NCBI GenBank assembly: GCA_045110675.1
Contig: JBGCGJ010000064.1
Location: 1-13,719, forward strand
Origin: JBALVT01 sp045110675
Lineage (GTDB): Bacteria > Pseudomonadota > Gammaproteobacteria > Pseudomonadales > Halieaceae
Reading direction: 5' to 3'
DNA length: 13,719 nt
The notes beneath the pieces are model-generated. The model had not been told where the DNA came from and did not search any database. It saw only the letters and a program-made list of their open reading frames with translations. Shown one piece after another: positions 6,652 to 13,624 of this stretch (within the stretch, counting starts at the first letter, position 1; every line of letters begins with the position of its first letter). The translations under genes and the position numbers were made by a program.

Positions 6652-7092
6652 CTACCAACTCTTATAGGGTAAAAACTTGCCGTTAAGCGTGAGCAAAACT
6701 CGATCGCCTTTAGGATCTTCAATCTTGTCAACTTCCATGGAAAAATCAATAGCGCTCATGATGCCATCGCCAAACTTTTCCTGAATGACTTCTTTTAGAG
6801 TCTCACCATAAACTCCCACCACTTCATACAGCCTATAAATCAAAGGGTCGGTGGGAACAGTCTGCTCCCATATTTTAGTGGGAAAGGCCACCAGCGCCTC
6901 AGCGACAGCAGAATCAAGGTCGAGATAGCCGGCAATCGCCGCGGCTTGATCAGGGCTGGCGCTATTCATTCCAAGGCAAGCCGAGGTAAGCCAAACCGGT
7001 GACATGCCCAGGTCTGTGGCGATTGTCTCCCAGCTCAATCCCTTGGTGATTTTGCTGCTGACTATCAAGTCGGTCATTTCTAGTTTGTCCAT
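6652..7092 (-). CDS. cynS: Cyanate hydratase (cyanase)
   Basis: Cyanase converts cyanate and bicarbonate to ammonia and CO2 through carbamate, in the cytoplasm; the E. coli enzyme is a decamer. The 146-residue product has the helical N-terminal domain and the conserved C-terminal catalytic part. Arg87 and Glu90 (in YRLYE) and Ser113 (in DGIMSAI) match E. coli Arg96, Glu99 and Ser122 with a constant offset of nine. The motifs VYGETLK, EKFGDGIMSAIDF and the LTLNGKFLPY ending are typical. AGGAG precedes the ATG by 5 bases, and the start is 14 bases after the cynD stop. It sits in one operon with an ABC importer of the nitrate/cyanate family, which makes cyanate the likely transported substrate. 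Confidence 0.96.
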   Translation of the reverse strand: MDKLEMTDLIVSSKITKGLSWETIATDLGMSPVWLTSACLGMNSASPDQAAAIAGYLDLDSAVAEALVAFPTKIWEQTVPTDPLIYRLYEVVGVYGETLKEVIQEKFGDGIMSAIDFSMEVDKIEDPKGDRVLLTLNGKFLPYKSW

Positions 7093-7106
7093 GGTATCTC
7101 CTACTA

Positions 7107-7997
7107 TTAATTTATGGCCTGCACGGCCTTTAAGGGTGTCGCATCGGACACAAGAGGTGCATCAACCGCAGGATTCACATCCGTGGTACCACTGCTGCTA
7201 TCGGATGACGCGCTAATTTCACCGGAACGGGTTATCAGAAAATGCACGAGGTAATTGCGGATTTTGTAGTAGTTAGGATTATCGATAATATTGGCGCGAT
7301 TGCGTGGGCGATCAATATCAATCTTGACTGACTCTACGACGCGAGCATTGGGACCATTGCTCATGAGTAAAATTCGATCGGCCAGCAATATAGCTTCGTC
7401 AACATCATGAGTAATCATGAAGACTGTCTGCTGAGTTTCTCCCCAGATTTTTATCAGCTCGTCCTGAATGACTCCGCGACTGAGCGCATCCAGAGCACCG
7501 AAGGGTTCATCGAGCAACAATAATTTTGGGCTGGTGGCAAAGGCGCGGGCAATACTCACTCGCTGGCGCATACCGCCGGATAATTCCGACGGCTTTTTAT
7601 CCAGAGCTTCGGACAATCCAACCATAGAAAGAAACTTGCTGCTGTGGGCAGCCACTTCCGCCTTGCTCCAGCTTGGCCATCGAGCACCCACACCGAAGTT
7701 AACGTTCTCCAGAGAACTCAACCAGGGCAACAAACTGTAGTTTTGAAATACTACACCGCGATCGAGACTGGGACCCGATACCTCTTTGCCATCCATAATG
7801 ACGGTACCACTGGTAGGTTCATCCAGCCCGGCCAAAACATTCAAAATTGTCGACTTACCGCAACCTGAGTGGCCGATGATACAAACGAACTCACCCTTAT
7901 TGATCGCTATATCGACCTCTTCGAACACTACCGTGTCATGGTGTTTCGAGGGGAAAACTCTGCTCAAGCCCTCTACGCTGACTAAAGGTTTACTCAT
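7107..7997 (-). CDS. cynD: Cyanate/nitrate-type ABC transporter ATP-binding protein
   Basis: This 296-residue ATPase powers import through the adjacent permease. Walker A GHSGCGKST is at 42-50, the Q-loop Gln at 85, the signature LSGGMRQ at 139-145, Walker B with LLLLDEP at 159-165, and the switch His at 197. The overall pattern is that of the NrtD/CynD/SsuB/TauB group. After about residue 257 comes a Ser/Thr-rich tail of some 40 residues, beyond the usual core length and with no recognised domain. The start is ATG 7997, with GAGGAG overlapping the permease stop 8 bases upstream; the intergenic gap is 3 bases, so translation is probably coupled. The substrate is assigned from cynS next door; nitrate cannot be excluded from this protein alone. 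Confidence 0.93.
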   Translation of the reverse strand: MSKPLVSVEGLSRVFPSKHHDTVVFEEVDIAINKGEFVCIIGHSGCGKSTILNVLAGLDEPTSGTVIMDGKEVSGPSLDRGVVFQNYSLLPWLSSLENVNFGVGARWPSWSKAEVAAHSSKFLSMVGLSEALDKKPSELSGGMRQRVSIARAFATSPKLLLLDEPFGALDALSRGVIQDELIKIWGETQQTVFMITHDVDEAILLADRILLMSNGPNARVVESVKIDIDRPRNRANIIDNPNYYKIRNYLVHFLITRSGEISASSDSSSGTTDVNPAVDAPLVSDATPLKAVQAIN

Positions 7998-8000
7998 CGT

Positions 8001-8828
8001 TTACTCCTCATACTCCACCAGCCTGGCGACAGTGCCCAGGGCCATATCCAACAACATTCCGACAATACCGATCATCATGATGGAAAAGATGACGCTGGTG
8101 AGATCAAGGTTGTTCCATTCATTCCATACGTAGTAACCAATACCTGTACCACCAACTAACATCTCCGCGGCAACAATTACCAACCAGGCGATCCCAATGG
8201 AAATCCGCATACCAGTGAGAATTGTGGGTGCAGCTGCGGGTAGGATGACCTTAAACGCAGTTTTCAGATGACTGAGCTCATGAGTACGCGCGACATTGAC
8301 CCAATCACTACGCACATTGGCAACGCCAAAAGCTGTGTTAATAAGCATCGGCCAGATGGAGCATATAAAAATGACAAAGATCGCGGACTGCTCCGAATCT
8401 TTGATCACAAACAATGCCAGTGGCATCCAGGCGAGGGGTGATATAGGCCTTAATACTTGAATATAAGGGTTAAGTGCCTTGTGCATCAGCGGCGACATGC
8501 CGATCAGAAACCCGAGCGGAATCGCCACCAGAGCGGCGCCGATAAACCCGGTGAGAACACGATACAGCGAGTAGGCTAACTGAATCCCGATACCTTTATC
8601 GTTGGGTCCGGCATCGTAAAACGGGTTGCTAAGTTCGTTCCAGGCTTTAACAAGAACTTGAGACGGCGGTGGAACACGGGCCTCCTGGTCGGCACCACCC
8701 ATCATTAGTTCGAATTCGGTCAGCGCCTCTTTAGCTACTGGAGGCTGGCTGACCATCTCCCAAATTCCGCCGAGCAATAGCAGGATCACCAGCGACAGCA
8801 GCGTAGCCCGGAAGTTTAATGGCAGCAC
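8001..8828 (-). CDS. cynB: Cyanate/nitrate-type ABC transporter permease
   Basis: This 275-residue inner-membrane protein has a first helix near 8-25, then a periplasmic stretch (about 26-80), then the usual binding-protein-dependent permease core. The EAA-type loop that contacts the ATPase is seen near 178-210 (VARTHELSHLKTAFKVILPAAAPTILTG), followed by GMRISIGIAWLVIVAAEML, which is typical of NrtB/SsuC/TauC permeases. The start is a GTG at 8828 with AAGGAG 6 bases upstream, 2 bases after the cynA stop. Together with cynA and cynD it completes a one-binding-protein importer; the permease probably acts as a homodimer, as in its family. Confidence 0.93.
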   Translation of the reverse strand: MLPLNFRATLLSLVILLLLGGIWEMVSQPPVAKEALTEFELMMGGADQEARVPPPSQVLVKAWNELSNPFYDAGPNDKGIGIQLAYSLYRVLTGFIGAALVAIPLGFLIGMSPLMHKALNPYIQVLRPISPLAWMPLALFVIKDSEQSAIFVIFICSIWPMLINTAFGVANVRSDWVNVARTHELSHLKTAFKVILPAAAPTILTGMRISIGIAWLVIVAAEMLVGGTGIGYYVWNEWNNLDLTSVIFSIMMIGIVGMLLDMALGTVARLVEYEE

Positions 8829-8830
8829 AC

Positions 8831-10306
8831 TCAGCTCCTTCGAATGGCAAAGCTGTTGATGTACTCTTCGGGCTTGTTGTAATCAAACTCCTTGCCCATG
8901 ATGGTGTAGTTTTTGTAGGTCGTGGACGGCGCCTCGTAGCCCAGGTCCTTCATCACATCCGCTGTTTCTGAAGCGACGTAAACTTTTTCTGCTATGCCTT
9001 TGTAATCGATATCGCCTTCGATATAGCCCCAACGTTTCATCTGGGTCAGAATCCAGACACCCATGGAGTGCCAGGGGAAGGGGTCAAAGTCGATGCGATC
9101 GGGCACGTCGTGAATTTTGTTATCAAGCCCGTCCACATAGCGCCCTGTCAGCACCTGCTTCACGACGATTTCAGGCTGATTGAGATAGTTTTTCGGAGAT
9201 ATCGCCTTGGCGATTTCTGCACGATTTTCCTGCTTGTGTGAAAAATGGGTGGCATCGACAATAGACTTAAAAAGTGCCCCGTAGGTGTTGGGCATTTCCG
9301 TCGCGAACTTCTGGCTGCAAGCAAATGCACAACAGGGATGTCCTTCCCAGATATCTTTGGTAAGAATGTGCAGGAAACCGATCTTTTCGTAGACTGCTCG
9401 CTGGTTAAACGGATCTGGCGAGAGATAGCCATCGAGGTTGCCGGCACGTAAGTTGGCGACCATCTCCGGTGGCGGTACAACCCTGATTTGAATGTCCTTA
9501 TCAGGATCAATACCGAATTCAGCAACGTAGTAGCGCAGCAAAAAGTTGTGCATTGAATACTCAAAAGGCACACCAAATTTGAAGCCCTTCCAATCCTTGG
9601 GATCGCGTTTATCTTTGTGTTTATTTGCCAGAACAATCGCCTGACCGTTAATATTTTCAACCGCCGGCATCAGGTAGGGAGTCGCAACTGAGCCAGCACC
9701 CATGGACATAGCCAGTGGCATAGGCGTCAGCATGTGCGAGGCGTCGTACTCACCGTTGAGAGACTTATCTCTTGCAACCGCCCAGCCAGCGGTTTTAATC
9801 ACATCGACGTCCAGTCCATGCTTGGCATAAAAGCCCATCGGTTGCGCCATGATTATGGGAGTCGCACAAGTAATAGGTACGAAGCCGACCTTCAGCTTAG
9901 TTTTTTCCAGTGGGCCCATTGAATCTTTTATCGCCGCCTTGACTTTGTCCATGGGTAACAGCGTCGCCAATACCGATGCCAAGGTGCCACCGCCAACCAG
10001 TTTGATAAATCGCCGGCGCGAAGCGTCATTTTGGTTGAAAACACTGCGCACAATTGCGTTCTCGATCACCCGGTCCATCATATCTTCCGAGTTATCAAAG
10101 CTCGGTGACAAGGCGCTATTGACCGCTGCAGCGGGCGCAGTCTCCATTTGCTCTATCTGTTTTTCCATTTGAAATTGACGCTGATAGTCTGTCAAAGGTG
10201 CAGCGGAATCGGATGGCGCTGCCGTGCATGTCTGGCAACCGCAGTCTTTTGTGTGAGTGAGTCGGCTATCGCCGTCATATGGATTACCTAAAGTCTTTGA
10301 GGTCAT
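8831..10306 (-). CDS. cynA: NrtA/CynA-family substrate-binding protein with Tat signal and long N-terminal extension
   Basis: This 491-residue binding protein should capture cyanate (or a similar small anion) and deliver it to the permease. From about residue 137 it follows the proteobacterial NrtA/CmpA pattern: LKVGFVPITCATPIIMAQ, GFYAKHGL, AGWAVARDKSLNGEYDASHMLTPMP, VENINGQAI, RAGNLDGYLSPDPFNQRAVYE, GHPCCAFA and WILTQMKRWG. A textbook twin-arginine motif SRRRFIK lies at 96-102, followed by a hydrophobic stretch (104-118), so folded export is predicted. The preceding 95 residues are unusually long for a Tat n-region and carry Cys22, Cys24 and Cys27 (CGCQTC). ATG 10306 is chosen because AGGAAG lies 7 bases before it; an upstream in-frame start at 10366 has no such support. 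It is first in the cyn operon behind a sigma-54 promoter. Confidence 0.92.
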   Translation of the reverse strand: MTSKTLGNPYDGDSRLTHTKDCGCQTCTAAPSDSAAPLTDYQRQFQMEKQIEQMETAPAAAVNSALSPSFDNSEDMMDRVIENAIVRSVFNQNDASRRRFIKLVGGGTLASVLATLLPMDKVKAAIKDSMGPLEKTKLKVGFVPITCATPIIMAQPMGFYAKHGLDVDVIKTAGWAVARDKSLNGEYDASHMLTPMPLAMSMGAGSVATPYLMPAVENINGQAIVLANKHKDKRDPKDWKGFKFGVPFEYSMHNFLLRYYVAEFGIDPDKDIQIRVVPPPEMVANLRAGNLDGYLSPDPFNQRAVYEKIGFLHILTKDIWEGHPCCAFACSQKFATEMPNTYGALFKSIVDATHFSHKQENRAEIAKAISPKNYLNQPEIVVKQVLTGRYVDGLDNKIHDVPDRIDFDPFPWHSMGVWILTQMKRWGYIEGDIDYKGIAEKVYVASETADVMKDLGYEAPSTTYKNYTIMGKEFDYNKPEEYINSFAIRRS

Positions 10307-10313
10307 ATAATTT

Positions 10314-10319
10314 CTTCCT
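10314..10319 (-). promoter_or_regulatory. Ribosome binding site (AGGAAG) for cynA
   Basis: On the minus strand AGGAAG lies 7 bases before ATG 10306. It decides the start in favour of the 491-residue form over a start 20 codons upstream. Confidence 0.7.
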
Positions 10320-10446
10320 GGTCTGCATTTGCGATTCAGTAGTGAGCTGGGATGGTGCACCCGCAAACAAAAGGTCGCGTGAGTGCCCTATTAACGCCCG
10401 GTATTAAAGAGCGACTTAATCAGTTCCTATCTTCACATCTGATTTT

Positions 10447-10461
10447 GCAAGAGTGGTGCCA
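10447..10461 (-). promoter_or_regulatory. Sigma-54 (-24/-12) promoter of the cyanate operon
   Basis: Read on the minus strand this is TGGCACC, ACTC, TTGC, followed by AA. The -24 GG and -12 GC are correctly spaced and all key positions of TGGCAC-N5-TTGC are present. The predicted start site is near 10435, leaving about 130 bases of leader before the cynA ATG. The element points at cynA and away from the activator gene. Confidence 0.85.
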
Positions 10462-10530
10462 AGTGTGAGGATTCCAGTTAAGTATTTGTTTTATCTCAAA
10501 AATATTTGGGGACAGGGTTTCAGAGCTGAC

Positions 10531-10561
10531 TACGAGATATCGTGAAAAACGATATTTCGTA
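10531..10561. promoter_or_regulatory. 31-base near-palindrome, candidate enhancer site for the local activator
   Basis: Arms TACGAGATATCGT (10531-10543) and ACGATATTTCGTA (10549-10561) pair over 13 bases with one mismatch around the spacer GAAAA. The centre is about 110 bases upstream of the predicted cynA transcription start, a typical place for a sigma-54 activator site, and lies just before the divergent activator gene. No T-run follows it in either direction, so a terminator role is unlikely. The binding protein is inferred from position only. Confidence 0.65.
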
Positions 10562-10644
10562 CTTTTCATTGCAAATTTTCGTAGTTGGCCTGTTTATTGA
10601 ATGTGTTGTTCTTGCAACGAGAAATCTCAGACCTTAGAGGCACC

Positions 10645-10649
10645 AGGAG
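10645..10649 (+). promoter_or_regulatory. Ribosome binding site (AGGAG) for the sigma-54 activator
   Basis: AGGAG lies 5 bases before ATG 10655. The in-frame ATG at 10601 has no Shine-Dalgarno sequence, so 10655 is the preferred start. Confidence 0.75.
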
Positions 10650-10654
10650 TTCCT

Positions 10655-12526
10655 ATGCATGCTGAACAACTCTTCCGTGAATCCGCAATCGCGCAGTTTG
10701 TAGTTGATCCTCTGGAGGATCGCGTCGTCGCGGCGAATCAGGAGGCCTGTCGACTCATGGCGATGGATGCAACTGCTCTGCAAGGAAAAACGGTGAGCCA
10801 GCTGTTCGCCCCGTGTTTTCCCTTACTCGTCGGATTCACACAGGAGGTATTGGCCACAGGGCGAGGCTGGCGCGACGACCTGATCATCGACATCAACGGA
10901 CAAGAAAAGAAAGTGGAGATCAACGCTCGGAGCTCGCTCGATGGCGAAGACTCTCGACTTCATATCAGTGTCCAGTGTCTCAAGGAACTTGATCAACGAC
11001 GAGAAAAGTCAGACGCCCACAAACACTATCTTTCTGGAATAGGTCACTGGAGTCGTGTATCAAGAATCTTTCAGGAATTTGAAAACGAAAACCAGTTGTT
11101 ACTCGAGGCCGCCGGTGAGGGAATCTACGGTATCGATGCGAAGGGAATTACCAATTTTGTCAACCCTGCAGCGGAACGGATTCTTGGCTACAGCGCAGAG
11201 GAAATGGCCGGGCACAACATGCACAGCATGGTGCATCATTCTCATGCCGATGGCTCTCATTTTGAAGTTAAAGAATGCCCGATCTACTGCGCATTTCGAG
11301 ATGGCACAGTACACAATGTGGAAGACGACGTATTCTGGAGTAAATCCGGCGAGCCTATCGATGTTGAATACACCAGCACCCCTATTCGCGACAACGGCTC
11401 AATAATCGGCGCCGTAGTGGTCTTTCGCGACGTCTCGCAAAAGAAAGCCTACAAAAAGGCAATGCTTGAAGCTCTGGAAGAAGTGAAGACGCTGAAAAAC
11501 CGACTCGAACTCGAAAACGCCTATTTGCAGGAGGAAATCAACTCCGGATTCAACCACCATCGCATTATAGGCAGCAGCCCGCCATTAGAGCAGATAATGC
11601 AGCAAATACATCTGGTGGCACCGACGATGGCTACGGTACTGATCAACGGAGAATCCGGCACGGGAAAAGAACTCATAGCGAGAGCCATACACGAAAGCAG
11701 CGAGCGATCGGACCGCTCGATGATTCGGGTTAACTGCGCCGCTATTCCCACCGAGCTGTTTGAAAGTGAATTTTTTGGGCATGTTAAAGGCGCCTTCTCT
11801 GGAGCCACCAGCGATCGTACCGGGCGTTTTGAACTCGCCGATGGCGGCACTATTTTTCTGGATGAAGTTGGCGAGATCCCGCTACACCTTCAAAGCAAGC
11901 TGCTAAGAGTGCTGCAGGAACAGGAGTTCGAGCGAGTCGGCGAAGCCGCTACTCGCAAGGTGGACGTTCGAATCATCGCAGCCACCAATCGCAGCCTTAA
12001 ACAACTAGTAGCCACAGGCAGCTTTCGCGAAGATCTGTATTTCCGACTGAACGTATTTCCCATCGAGTCCACACCTCTTCGTGAGCGCCGTGAGGATATC
12101 CCACAGCTTACCCAGCACTTTCTGCACAAAGCGGCAACACGCGCCAACAAACACGGTTTACGTATACCCGCTCGAGAAATGGAGAAACTCAAAACCTACG
12201 ACTGGCCGGGCAATGTTCGCGAACTTGAAAACGTTATTGAGCGTCAAGTCATTTTGGTGCGCGGGCAGATACTGCGCTTCGACACATTGGTTGTAACTAC
12301 CACAACAGCACTCTTTTCAGATACAGAGACCGAGGAACCGGAGGTACTAACTGAACTAGAGATAAAGCAACTAGAACGCTCCAATATTCTACGTGCCCTG
12401 TCACAAACAGATGGACAAGTGTTTGGCAAAGGAGGCGCAGCCGCGCTGTTAGAGATAAAACCGACAACCTTATCGTCGCGGATGAAGAAGTATCGAATTC
12501 CCCCCAGAAGAGGCGCCGCTATCTAA
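10655..12526 (+). CDS. PAS-PAS sigma-54-dependent transcriptional activator (enhancer-binding protein)
   Basis: This 623-residue cytoplasmic regulator probably switches on the nearby sigma-54 promoters. A PAS-like region lies at about 5-110, and a clearer PAS domain at about 143-262 contains HHSHADGSHFEVKECPIY. A coiled-coil linker follows (about 263-297). The AAA+ domain has Walker A GESGTGKE at 332-339, GAFSGA at 379-384 in the sigma-54 contact loop (usual form GAFTGA), and Walker B with TIFLDEVGE at 399-407. A Fis-type helix-turn-helix follows at about 585-612 (GGAAALLEIKPTTLSSRMKK). There is no receiver domain, so the signal is probably sensed directly by the PAS regions and not through a kinase. 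It is divergent from the cyanate operon. The class is certain; the ligand and the target promoters are inferred. Confidence 0.93.
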   Translation: MHAEQLFRESAIAQFVVDPLEDRVVAANQEACRLMAMDATALQGKTVSQLFAPCFPLLVGFTQEVLATGRGWRDDLIIDINGQEKKVEINARSSLDGEDSRLHISVQCLKELDQRREKSDAHKHYLSGIGHWSRVSRIFQEFENENQLLLEAAGEGIYGIDAKGITNFVNPAAERILGYSAEEMAGHNMHSMVHHSHADGSHFEVKECPIYCAFRDGTVHNVEDDVFWSKSGEPIDVEYTSTPIRDNGSIIGAVVVFRDVSQKKAYKKAMLEALEEVKTLKNRLELENAYLQEEINSGFNHHRIIGSSPPLEQIMQQIHLVAPTMATVLINGESGTGKELIARAIHESSERSDRSMIRVNCAAIPTELFESEFFGHVKGAFSGATSDRTGRFELADGGTIFLDEVGEIPLHLQSKLLRVLQEQEFERVGEAATRKVDVRIIAATNRSLKQLVATGSFREDLYFRLNVFPIESTPLRERREDIPQLTQHFLHKAATRANKHGLRIPAREMEKLKTYDWPGNVRELENVIERQVILVRGQILRFDTLVVTTTTALFSDTETEEPEVLTELEIKQLERSNILRALSQTDGQVFGKGGAAALLEIKPTTLSSRMKKYRIPPRRGAAI

Positions 12527-12532
12527 GCGGGT

Positions 12533-12550
12533 AACTCAGGTAGTTTTTTT
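12533..12550 (+). terminator. Weak possible terminator after the activator gene
   Basis: A 4-base stem (AACT/AGTT) with a 5-base loop leads directly into a T-run, starting seven bases after the activator stop. The stem is short and AT-rich, so this is a weak call based mainly on the T-run and its position. Confidence 0.25.
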
Positions 12551-12564
12551 CTCAAGTGCCCAGC

Positions 12565-12599
12565 AGCGATCAGAGCATGCCCATGCGCAATGGATCGCT
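12565..12599. repeat. Intergenic inverted repeat with nested hairpin
   Basis: Arms AGCGATC (12565-12571) and GATCGCT (12593-12599) are perfectly complementary, and the 21-base interior contains a second small dyad (GCAT and ATGC around GCCC). It sits between the activator stop and the PEP-CTERM gene. No T-run follows, so its role is open; operator or RNA structure are possibilities. Confidence 0.4.
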
Positions 12600-12750
12600 A
12601 TTGAACAGCTAGATCGGAATAGACTAAAAATACCCGCACATTGTTATCTCAAACGTCCTACCCTTATTGCTGAACTCAAGGAAGAGTTCACAAACTGTAG
12701 TTGGAACTGCAGCTTTTTCAGATATACCTTTCACACAAGGAGTGTGCCCA

Positions 12751-13527
12751 ATGATTTTAACACAGTGGATTATTCTACTTTTCTTTTTCGCTACGATCCT
12801 ACCGAGTCAGGTTATCGCAGGCATCATCGGGTCTGATAATTTCGACTATGCAGATGGCAGTCTCGTTTCAAATGGCTACTGGGAAACTCACAGTGGCAGG
12901 GCTGGCGACTTAGTAGTCTCCGGTGGAACGGCAATCGTGCAACATGGCGTCCCCTCTGAGGACACACATATTGCATTCTCTTCGCGCCCCGGAAATCTCT
13001 ACTATGGACTGGACCTAAGCGTCACCGCGGAGTCAGTCATCACCGGATCGGACAGCGAATACTTCGCCCACTTCAAGGATGCCGGAAGCAATTTCGCTGC
13101 CCGTCTGGATGTCGTTCCCGCCCTCGGTGGCGGGGATTTCTCTCTCGGAATCGCCACCGACAGCTCGACCGCAGATTCAACCTGGGCAACGGATTTAATC
13201 TTCGGGACCACCTATCGCGCAGTGGTCAAATACGATCAAATCATTAACCTGGCACTTCTATGGATTAACGCCACCATCGCCACAGATGAATTCATTGCAG
13301 GAGAAATCATTGCCAGCCCAGCAGATACGATATCGCAGTTTGCCCTTCGACAGTCGGATTCAAACTTGAATGAGACGATAAAAATCGACAATCTAGTCAT
13401 CGGAACTTCGTTTGAAGACGTCGCGAGGCGCTTCACCATGCCCATTCCCGAGCCAAGCACACTGGCAATGTTTATGCTCGGGCTTATCTACTTCCGCTAT
13501 AGGTCTGAGAATCCACGTTCAAGCTGA
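12751..13527 (+). CDS. PEP-CTERM sorting-domain protein, secreted
   Basis: This 258-residue protein is predicted to be exported and processed by an exosortase. It has an N-terminal signal peptide (about 1-23, MILTQWIILLFFFATILPSQ then VIAG). A beta-rich middle begins with DNFDYADGSLVSNGYW, a common opening in this group, and may be LamG/concanavalin-like. The C terminus carries the sorting signal: PEPST at 233-237, a short hydrophobic stretch (238-248) and basic RYR at 249-251, followed by a somewhat long tail. AAGGAG lies 8 bases before ATG 12751; an upstream in-frame TTG at 12667 lacks support. It is probably an extracellular matrix or surface protein. No exosortase gene is in the window, so it depends on one elsewhere. 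I see no direct link to its neighbours. Confidence 0.85.
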   Translation: MILTQWIILLFFFATILPSQVIAGIIGSDNFDYADGSLVSNGYWETHSGRAGDLVVSGGTAIVQHGVPSEDTHIAFSSRPGNLYYGLDLSVTAESVITGSDSEYFAHFKDAGSNFAARLDVVPALGGGDFSLGIATDSSTADSTWATDLIFGTTYRAVVKYDQIINLALLWINATIATDEFIAGEIIASPADTISQFALRQSDSNLNETIKIDNLVIGTSFEDVARRFTMPIPEPSTLAMFMLGLIYFRYRSENPRSS

Positions 13528-13624
13528 ATTGGAAAAAAGTACCCTCTGATTTAAGCTGCCAGGCTCTGGAATTTACAGATTAGATTGTTAACATGGAGGT
13601 CCACGTAACGTCGGCAAGCAATCT

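Larger units (their letters stand above)
10307..10654. other. Divergent control region between cynA and the sigma-54 activator gene
   Basis: This gap of 348 bases contains, from the cynA side, the cynA ribosome site, a leader of about 130 bases, the minus-strand sigma-54 promoter (10447-10461), the 31-base near-palindrome (10531-10561), and the activator's ribosome site (10645-10649). A possible but weak -35/-10 pair for the activator (TTGCAA near 10570 with a poor -10) was not strong enough to list. An ATG at 10601 is in frame with the activator but lacks a ribosome site. Confidence 0.7.

Noticed and set aside
7107..10306. Nitrate importer (nrtABD) instead of cyanate importer
   Set aside because: The proteins alone fit both, but cyanase in the same operon and no nitrate reductase in view favour cyanate; nitrate is kept as a lesser alternative.
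10655..12526. Identity as PrsR, NorR or FhlA
   Set aside because: PrsR has a receiver domain and NorR and FhlA have GAF domains; this protein has PAS regions, so a named assignment is not justified despite nearby PEP-CTERM and globin genes.
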